From Bathymodiolus brooksi (Eukaryota > Mollusca > Bivalvia > Mytilida > Modiolidae): a DNA stretch of 64,000 nt. Shown here one piece after another: positions 37,736 through 51,343 of the stretch (position 1 is its first letter; every line of letters starts with the position of its first letter). The stretch spans positions 30,551,804-30,615,803 of the forward strand of contig OY804579.1 in assembly GCA_963680875.1 (NCBI GenBank), written 5' to 3'. The notes under the pieces were generated by a model. It was not told the DNA's origin. It did not search any database and saw only the letters and a program-made list of their open reading frames with translations. The translations under genes were made by a program, and so were the position numbers.

Positions 37736-39147
37736 ACATGGTGTGGTCCTATCATTACATGGTGTGGTCTTACCATCACATGGTGTGGCTTTATTATTAC
37801 GTGGTGTAATTTTATCATTACATGAAGTGGTTTTATCATTACATTATGTGGTTTTATCATTACATGGTGTGGATTTATCATTACATTTTGTGGAATTATC
37901 ATTACATGATGTATTTTATAATAACGTGGTGCGGTTTTATCATTACATCGTGTTGTTTTATCATTACAAGGTGTGGTGTTATCATTACATGATGTGGTCC
38001 TATCATTACATGGTGTGGTCTTACCATCACATGGTGTGGCTTTATCATTACGTGGTGTAATTTTATCATTACATGAAGTGGTGTTATCATTACATTATGT
38101 GGTTTTATCATTACATGGTGTGGATTTATCATTACATAGTGTGGATTTATCATTACATGATGTGGTTTTATACTTACGTGGTGTGAATTTGTCATTACAT
38201 GATGTGGTTTGATCTCTACTTGGTATGGTTTTATCATTACATTATGTTGTTTTGTCATTACATGGTGTGGTTTTATCATTACATGGTGTGGTCCTATCAT
38301 TACATGGTGTGGTCTTACCATCACATGGTGTGGCTTTATCATTACATGATGTGGTTTTATACTTACGTGGTGTGAATTTGTCATTACATGATGTGGTTTG
38401 ATCTCTACTTGGTATGGTTTTATCATTACATGATGTGGTTTTATCAATACATGATGTGGTTTTATCACTATGTGGTGTGGTTTTATCATTACATGATTTG
38501 GTTTTATCATTACATGATGTGGTTTTATCATTACATGATGTGGTTTTATCATTATGTGGTGTGGTTTTATCATTACATGATTTGGTTTTATCAATACATG
38601 GTGTGGTTTTATTATTCCATAGTGTGGGCTTGTCATTACATGGTGTGGTTTTATCATTATTTGGTGTGGTTGTATCATTACATTGTGTGGTTTTATCATT
38701 ACATGGTGTGGTTTTATCATTACATGATCTGGTTTTATCATTGGATAGTGTGGGCTTGTCATTACATGGTGTGGTTTTATCATTACATGATGTGGTTTTA
38801 TCATTACATGATGTGTGTTTGTCATTACATAGTGTGGGCTTGTCATTACATGGTGTGGTTTTATCATTACATGGTGTGGTTTTATCATTACGTGGTGTAA
38901 TTTTATCATTACAGGAAGTGGTTACATCATTACATGGTGTGGTCTTAACCATACATGGTGTGGTCCTATCATTACATGGTGTGGTCTTACCATCACATGG
39001 TGTGGCTTTATCATTACGTGGTGTAATTTTATCATTACATGAAGTGGTTTTATCATTACATTATGTGGTTTTATCATTACATGGTGTGGATTTATCATTA
39101 CATAGTGTGGAATTATCATTACATGATGTAGTTTATAATAACGTGGT

Positions 39148-42100
39148 GTGGTTTTATCATTACATCGTGTGGTTTTATCATTGCATGGTGTGGTGTTATC
39201 ATTACATGATATGGGCTTGTCATTACATGGTGTGGTTTTATTATTATATGGTGTGGTTTTATCATTCCATAATGTGGGCTTGTCATTACATGGTGTGGTT
39301 TTATTATTACATGGTGTGGTTTTATTATTACATGGTGTGGTTTTATCATTACATGCTCTGATTGTATCATTACATGGTGTGGTTTTATCATTACATGGTG
39401 TGGTTTTATCTTTACATGTTGTGGTTTTATCATTACATAGTGTGGCTTTATCATTACATGGTGTGGTTTTATCATTAGATGGTGTGGCTTTATCATTATA
39501 TGCTGTGGTTTTATCATTATATGCTGTGGTTTTATCATTACATGGTGTGGTTTTATCATTACATGCTGTGATTGTATCATTACATGGTGTGGTTTTATCA
39601 TTACATGGTGTGGTTTTATCTTTACATGTTGTGGTTTTATCATTACATAGTGTGGCTTTATCATTACATGGTGTGGTTTTATCATTAGATGGTATGGTTT
39701 TATCATTACATGGTGTGGTTTTATTATTACATGGTGTGGTTTTATCATTACATGATGTGGTTTTATCATTACATGATGTGGTTTGATCACTATATGGTAT
39801 GGTTTATCATTACATGATGTGGTTTTGTTATTACATGGTGTGGTTTTATCATTACATGGTGTGGTTTTATCAGTACATGATGTGGATTGATCACTCTATG
39901 GTATGGTTTTATCATTACATGATGTGGTTTTATTATTACATGGTGTGGTTTTATCATTACATGCTGTGGTTTTATCATTACATGGTGTGGATTTATCATT
40001 ACATGGTGTGGTGTTATCATTACATGATGTGGTTTTATCATTACATGGTGTAGTTTTATCATTACATAGTGTGGTTTTATCATTACATGTTGTGGTTTTA
40101 TCATTAGGTGGTGTGATATTTATCATTACATGGTGTAGTTTGATCATTACATGGTGTGGTTTTATTATTACATGGTGTGGTTTTATCATTACATTGTGTA
40201 TTTTTATCATTACATGGTGTGGTTTTATCATTACATGGTGTGGTTTTATCAATACATGGTGTAGTTTTATCATTACATGGAGTGGTTTTATAATTACATG
40301 GTATGGTTTTATCAATATATGGTGTAGTTTTATCAATACATGGTGTAGATTTTTCATTACATGGTGTAGTTTTATCATTACAAGGTGTGCTTTTATCATT
40401 ACATGGTGTGGTTTTATTATTACATGATGTGGTTTTATTATTACATGATGTGGTTTTATTATTACATGATGTAGATTTATCATTACATGGTGTAGTGTTA
40501 TCATTACATGGTGTAGTTTTATCATTACATGGTGTAGTTTTATCAATACATGGTGTAGTTTTGTCATTACATGGTGTGGTTTTATCATTAGATGGTATGG
40601 TTTTATCATTACATGGTGTGGTTTTATTATTACATGGTGTGGTTTTATCATTACATGATGTGGTTTTATCATTACATGATGTGGTTTGATCACTATATGG
40701 TATGGTTTATCATTACATGATGTGGTTTTGTTATTACATGGTGAGGTTTTATCATTACATGGTGTGGTTTTATCAGTACATGATGTGGATTGATTACTAT
40801 ATGGTATGGTTTTATCATTACATGATGTGGTTTTATTATTACATGGTGTGGTTTTATCATTACATGCTGTGGTTTTATCATTACATGGTGTGGATTTATC
40901 ATTACATGGTGTGGTGTTATCATTACATGATGTGGTTTTATCATTACATGGTGTAGTTTTATCATTACATGGTGTAGTTTTATCATTACATAGTGTGGTT
41001 TTATCATTACATGTTGTGGTTTTATCATTAGGTGGTGTGATTTTTATCATTACATGGTGTAGTTTGATCATTACATGGTGTGGTTTTATTATTACATGGT
41101 GTGGTTTTATCATTACATTGTGTATTTTTATCATTACATGGTGTGGTTTTATCATTACATGGTGTGGTTTTATCAATACATGGTGTAGTTTTATCATTAC
41201 ATGGAGTGGTTTTATAATTACATGGTATGGTTTTATCAATATATGGTGTAGTTTTATCAATACATGGTGTAGTTTTTTCATTACATGGTGTAGTTTTATC
41301 ATTACAAGGTGTGCTTTTATCATTACATGGTGTGGTTTTATTATTACATGATGTGGTTTTATTATTACATGATGTAGATTTATCATTACATGGTGTAGTG
41401 TTATCATTACATGGTGTAGTTTTATCATTACATGGTGTAGTTTTATCAATACATGGTGTAGTTTTGTCATTACATGGTGTGGTTTTATCATTAGATGGTA
41501 TGGTTTTATCATTACATGGTGTGGTTTTATTATTACATGGTGTGGTTTTATCATTACATGATGTGGTTTTATCATTACATGATGTGGTTTGATCACTATA
41601 TGGTATGGTTTATCATTACATGATGTGGTTTTGTTATTACATGGTGAGGTTTTATCATTACATGGTGTGGTTTTATCAGTAGATGATGTGGATTGATCAC
41701 TATATGGTATGGTTTTATCATTACATGATGTGGTTTTATTATTACATGGTGTGGTTTTATCATTACATGCTGTGGTTTTATCATTACATGGTGTGGATTT
41801 ATCATTACATGGTGTGGTGTTATCATTACATGATGTGGTTTTATCATTACATGGTGTAGTTTTATCATTACATAGTGTGGTTTTATCATTAGGTGGTGTG
41901 ATTTTTATCATTACATGGTGTAGTTTGATCATTACATGGTGTGGTTTTATCATTACATGGTGTGGTTTTATCATTACATGGTGTGGTTTTATCAATACAT
42001 GGTGTAGTTTTATCATTACATGGAGTGGTTTTATAATTACATGGTATGGTTTTATCAATATATGGTGTAGTTTTATCAATACATGGTGTAGTTTTTTCAT

Positions 42101-44206
42101 TACATGGTGTAGTTTTATCATTACAAGGTGTGCTTTTATCACTACATGGTGTGGTTTTATTATTACATGATGTGGTTTTATTATTACATGATGTACATTT
42201 ATCATTACATGGTGTAGTGTTATCATTACATGGTGTAGTTTTATCATTACATAGTGTGGAATTATCATTACATGATGTAGTTTATAATAACGTGATGTGG
42301 TTTTATCATTACATCGTGTGGTTTTATCATTACATGGTGTGGTGTTATCATTACATGATGTGGGCTTGTCATTACATGGTGTGGTTTTATTATTATATGG
42401 TGTGGTTTTATCATTCCATAATGTGGGCTTGTCATTACATGGTGTGGTTTTATTATTACATGGTGTGGTTTTATTATTACATGGTGTGGTTTTATCATTA
42501 CATGCTCTGATTGTATCATTACATGGTGTGGTTTTATCATTACATGGTGTGGTTTTATCTTTACATGTTGTGGTTTTATCATTACATAGTGTGGCTTTAT
42601 CATTACATGGTGTGGTTTTATCATTAGATGGTGTGGCTTTATCATTATATGCTGTGGTTTTATCATTATATGCTGTGGTTTTATCATTACATGGTGTGGT
42701 TTTATCATTACATGCTGTGATTGTATCATTACATGGTGTGGTTTTATCATTACATGGTGTGGTTTTATCTTTACATGTTGTGATTTTATCATTACATAGT
42801 GTGGCTTTATCATTACATGGTGTGGTTTTATCATTAGATGGTATGGTTTTATCATTACATGGTGTGGTTTTATTATTACATGGTGTGGTTTTATCATTAC
42901 ATGATGTGGTTTTATCATTACATGATGTGGTTTGATCACTATATGGTATGGTTTATCATTACATGATGTGGTTTTGTTATTACATTGTGTGGTTTTATCA
43001 TTACATGGTGTGGTTTTATCAGTACATGATGTGGATTGATCACTCTATGGTATGGTTTTATCATTACATGATGTGGTTTTATTATTACATGGTGTGGTTT
43101 TATCATTACATGCTGTGGTTTTATCATTACATGGTGTGGATTTATCATTACATGGTGTGGTGTTATCATTACATGATGTGGTTTTATCATTACATGGTGT
43201 AGTTTTATCATTACATAGTGTGGTTTTATCATTACATGTTGTGGTTTTATCATTAGGTGGTGTGATATTTATCATTACATGGTGTAGTTTGATCATTACA
43301 TGGTGTGGTTTTATTATTACATGGTGTGGTTTTATCATTACATTGTGTATTTTTATCATTACATGGTGTGGTTTTATCATTACATGGTGTGGTTTTATCA
43401 ATACATGGTGTAGTTTTATCATTACATGGAGTGGTTTTATAATTACATGGTATGGTTTTATCAATATATGGTGTAGTTTTATCAATACATGGTGTAGTTT
43501 TGTCATTACATGGTGTGGTTTTATCATTAGATGGTATGGTTTTATCATTACATGGTGTGGTTTTATTATTACATGGTGTGGTTTTATCATTACATGATGT
43601 GGTTTTATCATTACATGATGTGGTTTGATCACTATATGGTATGGTTTATCATTACATGATGTGGTTTTGTTATTACATGGTGAGGTTTTATCATTACATG
43701 GTGTGGTTTTATCAGTACATGATGTGGATTGATCACTATATGGTATGGTTTTATCATTACATGATGTGGTTTTATTATTACATGGTGTGGTTTTATCATT
43801 ACATGCTGTGGTTTTATCATTACATGGTGTGGATTTATCATTACATGGTGTGGTGTTATCATTACATGATGTGGTTTTATCATTACATTGTGTAGTTTTA
43901 TCATTACATAGTGTGGTTTTATCATTAGGTGGTGTGATTTTTATCATTACATGGTGTAGTTTGATCATTACATGGTGTGGTTTTATTATTACATGGTGTG
44001 GTTTTATCATTAAATTGTGTATTTTTATCATTACATGGTGTGGTTTTATCATTACATGGAGTGGTTTTATAATTACATGGTATGGTTTTATCAATATATG
44101 GTGTAGTTTTATCAATACATGGTGTAGTTTTTTCATTACATGGTGTAGTTTTATCATTACAAGGTGTGCTTTTATCATTACATGGTGTGGTTTTATTATT
44201 ACATGA
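39148..44206 (+). repeat. 903-bp higher-order repeat (43 monomers) within a 3,149-bp duplication
   Basis: The same segment starts at 39,799, 40,702 and 41,605 (903 bp apart), then at 42,948 and 43,641 (693 bp apart, 33 monomers). The block 39,148-39,786 recurs at 42,297-42,935, an offset of 3,149 bp that carries the 903-bp units with it. Confidence 0.75.
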
Positions 44207-47200
44207 TGTGGTTTTATTATTACATGATGTAGATTTATCATTAGATGGTGCAGTGTTATCATTACATGGTGTAGTTTTATCATTACATGGTGTAGTTTTG
44301 TCATTACATGGTGTGGTTTTATCATTACATGATGTGGTTTTATCATTACATGGCGTGGTTTTATCATTACATGATGTGGTTTTATCATTACATGATGTGG
44401 TTTTAGTATTACATGGTGTGGTGTTTATCATTATATGGTGTAGTTTTATAATTACATGATGTGGTTTTATCATTACATGGTGTGGTTTTATCATTACATG
44501 GTGTGGGTTTATTATTACATGATGTGGTTTTATTATAACATAGTGTGGTTTTATTATTACATGATGTGGTTCTATAGTAAACATGGTGTGCTTTTATCAT
44601 TACATGGTGTGATTTTATAATTACATTGTGTGGTTTTATTATTACATGGTGTGGTTTTATCATTACATGGTGTAGTTTTATCACTGCATGGTGTGGTTTT
44701 ATCATTACATGGTGTAGTTTTATCATTACATGGTGTGGTTTTATCATTATATTATGTGACTTTATTATTACATGGTTTTGTTTTATCATTACATGGTGTG
44801 GTTTTATCAATACATGGTGTAGTTTTATCATTACATGGAGTGGTTTTATAATTACATCATATGGTTTTATTATTACATGGTGTAGTTTTATCAATACATG
44901 GTGTTGTTTTATCATTACATGGTTTGCTTTTATCATTACATGGTATGGTTTTATTATTACATGGTGTAGTTTTACCATAACATTCTGTAGTTTTTTCAAT
45001 ACATGGTATGGTTTTACCATTACATGCTGTGGTTTTATCATTACATGGTGTAGTTTTATCATTACATGCTGTGATTGTATCATTACATGGTGTGGTTTTA
45101 TCATTACATGGTGTGGATTTATCATTATATGCTGTGGTTTTATCATTATATGCTGTGGTTTTATCATTACATGGTGTGGTTTTATCATTACATGCTGTGA
45201 TTGTATCTTTACATGTTGTGGTTTTATCATTACATGGTGTGGTTTTATCATTAGATGGTGTGGTTTTTTCATTGCAGGGTGTGGTTTTATTATTACATGG
45301 TGTGGTTTTATCATTACATGCTGTGGTTTTATCATTACATGGTGTGGATTTATCATTACATGGTGTCGTGCTATCATTACATGATGTGGTTTTATCATTA
45401 CATGGTGTAGTTTTATCATTACATGGTGTGGTTTTATCATTACATGTTGTGGTTTTATCATTAGGTGGTGTGGTTTTATCATTACATGGTGTAGTTTTAT
45501 CATTACATGGTGTGGTTTTATTATTACATGGTGTGGTTTTATTATTACATGACGTAGTTTTATCATTACATGGTGTGGTTTATCATTACATGGTGTAGTT
45601 TTATCATTGCGTGGTGTGGTTTTATCATTTAATGGTACATTTTTATCTTTGCATGGTGTGGTTTTATCATTACATGTTGTGGTTTTATCATTACATGGTG
45701 TGGTTTTATCATTACATGGAGTAGCTTTATCATTGCAAGGTGTGGTTTTATCATTACATGGTGTAGTTTTATCATTGCATGGTTTGGTTTTATCATGACA
45801 TGGTGTAGTTTATTGTTACATGGTGTGGTTTTATCATTACATTGTGTGGTTTTATCATTACATGGTGTGGTTTTATCAATACATGGTGTAGCTTTATCAT
45901 TACATGGAGTGGTTTTATAATTACATGATATGGTTTTATCAATATATGGTGTAGTTTTATCAATACATGGTGCAGTTTTATCATTACATGGTGTAGATTT
46001 TATCATTACATGGTGTGGTTTTATTATTACATGATGTGGATTTATCATTACATGGTGTAGTGTTATCATTACATGGTGTAGTTTTATCATTACATGATGT
46101 GGTTTTATCATTACATGGCGTGGTTTTATCATTACATGATGTGGTTTTATCATTACATGATGTGGTTTTAATATTATATGGTGTGGTTTTATCATTACAT
46201 GGTGTAGTTTTATAATTAGATGATGTGGTTTTATCATTACCTGGTGTGGTTTTATCATTACATGGTGTGGGTTTATTATTACATGATGTGGTTTTATTAT
46301 TACATGATGTGGTTCTACAGTAAACATGGTGTGCTTTTATCATTATATGGTGTGGTTTTATAATTACATGGTGTGGTTTTATCATTATATGGTGTGGTTT
46401 TATCATTACATGAAGTGGTTTTATCATTACATTGTGTAGTTTTATCACTACATGGTGTGGTTTTATCATTACATGGTGTGGTTTTATCATTACATGGTGT
46501 AGTTTTATCATTACATGGTGTGGTTTTATCATTACATGATGTGGTTTTATCATTACATTGTGTAGTTTTATCATTACATGGTGTGGTTTTATCATTACAT
46601 GGTGTGGTTTTATTATTACATGGTGTGGTTTTACCATTACATGCTGTGGTTTTATCAATACATGGTATGGTTTTACCATTACATGCTGTGGTTTTATCAA
46701 TATATGGTATGGTTTACCATTACATGCTGTTGTTTTATCAATATATGGTATGGTTTTATAATTACATGATGTAGTTTTATGATTACATGGTGTGGTTTTA
46801 TCATTACATGGTGTAGTTTTATCATTACATGGTATGGTTTTATCATTGCATGGTGTAGTTTTAACATTACATGCTGTGGTTTTATCAATACATGGTATGG
46901 TTTTACCATTACATGCTGTGGTTTTATCAATACATGGTATGCTTTATCATTACATGATGTAGTTTTATCATTACATGCTGTGGCTTTATCATTACATGGT
47001 ATGGTTTTATTATTACATGGTGTGGCTTTATCATTACATGCTGTGGTTTTATCATTACATGCTGTGGTTTTATTATTACATGGTGTGGTTTTATCATTAC
47101 ATGCTGTGATTTTATCATTACATGGTGTGGATTTATCATTACTTGGTGTGGTTTTAACATTACTAAGTGTGGTTTTATCATTACATAGTGTGGTTTTATC

Positions 47201-48519
47201 ATTAGATGGTGTGGTTTTATCATTACATGGTGTGGTTTTATTATTACATGGTGTGGTTTTATCATTACATGATCTGGTTTTATCAATACATGGTGAGGTT
47301 TTATCATTACATGGTGTGGTTTTATCATTACATGGTGTGGTTTGATCACTATATGGTATGGTTTTATCATTACATGATGTGGTTTTATTATTTAATGGTG
47401 TGGTTTTATCATTACATGCTGTGGTTTTATCATTACATGGTGTGGATTTATTATTACATGGTGTGGTTTTATCATTACATGATGTGGTTTTATCATTACA
47501 TGGCGTAGTTTTATCATTACATGGTGTGGTTTTATCATTAGGTGGTATCATTAAATGGTTTAGTTTTATCATTACATGGTGTGGTTGTATTATTACATGG
47601 TGTGGTTTTATCATTACATGTTGTGGTTTTATCATTATATGCTGTGGCTTTATCATTACATTGTGTTGTTTTATCAATATATGGTGTAGTTTTATCATTA
47701 CATGGTGTGGTTTTATCATTACATTGTGTAGTTTTATCATTGCATGGTGTGGTTTTATAACTACATGTTATGGTTTTTTCATTACATGGTGTAGTTTTAT
47801 CAATACATGGTGTAGTTTTATCATTACATGGAGTGGTTTTATTATTACATGATATGGTTTTATCAATACATGGTGTAGTTTTATCAATACATGGTGCAGT
47901 TTTAACATTACATGGTGTAGTTTTATCATTACATGGTGTGGTTTGATCACTATATGGTATGGTTTTATCATTACATGTTGTGGTTTTATAATTACATGGT
48001 GTGTTTTATCATTTTATGGTGTGGTTTTATCATTACATGGTGTGGTTTTATCATTACATGGTGTGGTTTGATCACTATATGGTATGGTTTTATTATTACA
48101 TGATGTGGTATTATTATTTAATGGTGTGGTTTTATCATTACATGCTGTGGTTTTATCATTACATGGTGTGGATTTATTATTACATGGTGTGGTGTTATTA
48201 CATGATGTGGTTTTATCATTACATGATGTGGTTTTATCATTACATGGCGTAGTTTTATCATTACATGGTGTGGTTTGATCATTACATGATGTGGTTTTAT
48301 CATTACATGGCGTAGTTTTATCATTATATGGTGTGGTTTTATTATTACATGGTGTGGTTTTATCATTACATGTTGTGGTTTTATCATTATATGCTGTGGC
48401 TATATCATTACATTGTGTTGTTTTATCAATATATGGTGTAGTTTTATCATTACATGGTGTGGTTTTATCATTACATTGTGTAGTTTTATCATTGCATGGT
48501 GTGGTTTTATAACTACATG

Positions 48520-49853
48520 TTATGGTTTTTTCATTACATGGTGTAGTTTTATCAATACATGGTGTAGTTTTATCATTACATGGAGTGGTTTTATAATTAC
48601 ATGATATGATTTTATCAATACATGGTGTAGTTTTATCAATACATGGTGCAGTTTTAACATTACATGGTGTAGTTTTATCATTACATGGTGTGGTTTGATC
48701 ACTATATGGTATGGTTTTATCATTACATGTTGTGGTTTTATAATTACATGGTGTGTTTTATCATTTTATGGTGTGGTTTTATCATTACATGGTGTGGTTT
48801 TATCATTACATGGTGTGTTTTATCATTTTATGGTGTGGTTTTATCATTACATGGTGTGGTTTTATCATTACATGGTGTGTTTTATCATTTTATGGTGTGG
48901 TTTTATCATTACATGGTGTGGTTTTATCATTACATGATGTGGTTTTATCATTACATGGTGTGGTTTTATCATTACATGGTGTGTTTTATCATTTTATGGT
49001 GTGGTTTTATCATTACATGGTGTGGTTTTATCATTACATGATGTGGATTGATCACTATATGGTATGGTTTTATCATTACATGATGTGGTTTTATTATTAC
49101 ATGGTGTGGTTTTATCATTACATTCTGTGGTTTTATCATTACATGGTATGGATTTATCATTACATGGTGTGGTGTTATTACATGATGTGGTTTTATCATT
49201 ACATGGTGTAGCTTTATCATTACATGGTGTGGTTTTATCATTAGGTGGTGTGGTTTTATCATTACATGGTGTAGTTTTATCATTACATGGTGTGGTTTTA
49301 TCATTGCATGGTGTGGTTTTATAACTACATGTTATGGTTTTTTCATTACATGGTGTAGTTTTATCAATACATGGTGTAGTTTTATCATTACATGGAGTGG
49401 TTTTATAATTACATGATATGATTTTATCAATACATGGTGTAGTTTTATCAATACATGGTGCAGTTTTAACATTACATGGTGTAGTTTTATCATTACATGG
49501 TGTGGTTTGATCACTATATGGTATGGTTTTATCATTACATGTTGTGGTTTTATAATTACATGGTGTGTTTTATCATTTTATGGTGTGGTTTTATCATTAC
49601 ATGGTGTGGTTTTATCATTACATGGTGTGTTTTATCATTTTATGGTGTGGTTTTATCATTACATGGTGTGGTTTTATCATTACATGGTGTGTTTTATCAT
49701 TTTATGGTGTGGTTTTATCATTACATGGTGTGGTTTTATCATTACATGATGTGGTTTTATCACTACATGGTGTGGTTTTATCATTACATGGTGTGTTTTA
49801 TCATTTTATGGTGTGGTTTTATCATTACATGGTGTGGTTTTATCATTACATGA
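48520..49853 (+). repeat. 812-bp higher-order repeat
   Basis: The segments beginning at 48,685 and 49,497 match almost exactly. They contain the variant monomer run gtgttttatcattttatgg. The offset of 812 bp is not a multiple of 21, because the units carry one- to two-base deletions. Confidence 0.7.
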
Positions 49854-50961
49854 TGTGGATTGATCACTATATGGTATGGTTTTATCATTACATGATGTGG
49901 TTTTATTATTACATGGTGTGGTTTTATCATTACATTCTGTGGTTTTATCATTACATGGTATGGATTTATCATTACATGGTGTGGTGTTATTACATGATGT
50001 GGTTTTATCATTACATGGTGTAGCTTTATCATTACATGGTGTGGTTTTATCATTAGGTGGTGTGGTTTTATCATTACATGGTGTAGTTTTATCATTACAT
50101 GGTGTGGTTTTATCATTACATGGTGTGGTTTTATCATTACATGCTGTGGTTTTATCATTACATGATGTGGTTTGATCACTATATGGTATGGTTTTATCAT
50201 TAGATGATGTGGTTTTATTATTACATGGTGTGGTTTTATTATTACATGGTGTGGTTTTATCATTACATGCTGTGGTTTTATCATTACATTGTGTGGTTTT
50301 ATCAATACATGGTGTAGTTTTATCATTACATGGTGTAATTTTATCATTGCATGGTGTGGTTTTATCAATACATGGTGTGGTTTTATCATAACATGGTGTA
50401 GTGTTATCATTACATGGTGTAGTTTTATCATTACATGGTGTAGTTTTATCAATACATGGTGTAGTTTTATCATTACATGGTGTAGTTTTATCACTACATG
50501 GTGTAGTTTTATCATTACATGGTGTAATTTTATCATTACATTGTGTGGTTTTATCATTACATTGTGTAGTTTTATGATTACATGGTGTGGGTTTATTATT
50601 ACATGATGTGGTTTTATTATTACATGGTGTGGTTTTATCATTAGGTGGTGTGGTTTTACCATTACATGCTGTGGTTTAATCAATACATGGTATGGTTTTA
50701 CCATTACATGCTGTGGTTTTATCAATACATGGTATGGTTTTACCATTACATGCTGTGGTTTTATCAATTCATGGTATGGTTTATCATTACATGATGTAGT
50801 TTTATCATTACATGGTGTGGTTTTATCATTACATGGTATGGTTTTATTATTACATGGTGTGGCTTTATAATTACATGCTGTGGTTTTATCATTACATGGT
50901 GTGGTTTTAACATTACTTAGTGTGGTTTTATCATTACATAGTGTGGTTTTATCATTAGATG

Positions 50962-51343
50962 GTGAAAATGTATAAAGATAAAGAAGTCAAAAATGTCAAG
51001 GATATTTTTTTTGTCAATGTGTGACGTAAAAATATTTTTGACATTTACGTCACCGAATATGGTACTGCTTTGACAACTGTTTTACCTATTTTGTTCCTGT
51101 ATTTAAATACTGTTACAGTGACAGTCGGAACCTTTGAACTGTAATGAGAGCGGGAGGTTTGGCGCCTTAAAATCTGATTCAACCCACCATTTCTTTAGAA
51201 ATGCCTGTACCAAGTCAGGGTCATTACGGTTTTCACAGTTTTCCGGTTGTTGACTGATTTTGTCTGTTTATATAATTATGAGTTTTGACTTTCCCTTTGT
51301 AAAATTGTTCGGAGTTCGGTAATTTTGGTATTACCCTTATTTA
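50962..51343 (+). mobile_element. Retroelement tail 1 (5'-truncated copy, tail only)
   Basis: Begins at GTGAAAATGTATAAAG, the last codons and stop of the RT frame seen at 55,230. It continues through the same 0.37-kb tail found downstream of the complete copies. The left edge joins satellite at GATG/GTGAAAATG. The right edge ends ACCCTTATTTATCATTAC and passes straight into satellite. It contains the 10-bp stem GTGACGTAAA / TTTACGTCAC (51,021-51,053). Confidence 0.85.

Larger units (their letters stand above)
15885..50961 (+). repeat. 21-bp satellite, main block (about 35 kb)
   Basis: Uninterrupted tandem monomers, all in the same orientation, about 1,670 copies by length. The conserved part is TTTTATCATTACAT; the GGTGTGG part varies most, especially the two bases after CAT. 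Occasional one- to four-base indels (for example at 17,992, 34,097 and 47,544) shift the reading frame. Monomer types change along the array: ataataacgtgg units are frequent from 13.9 to 42.3 kb, and tatcaatacatgg units dominate from 40 kb on. I see no gene inside. The long open frames on both strands are a by-product of the 21-bp period. Confidence 0.97.

Noticed and set aside
13547..50961. CRISPR array
   Set aside because: Monomers are 21 bp with no unique spacers; variation is by point changes within the monomer, and the setting is eukaryotic.
50962..51343. Hammerhead ribozyme in the retroelement tail, as known for Penelope-like elements
   Set aside because: I looked for the CTGATGA and GAAA core elements on both strands and did not find them together; only a simple stem-loop is present.
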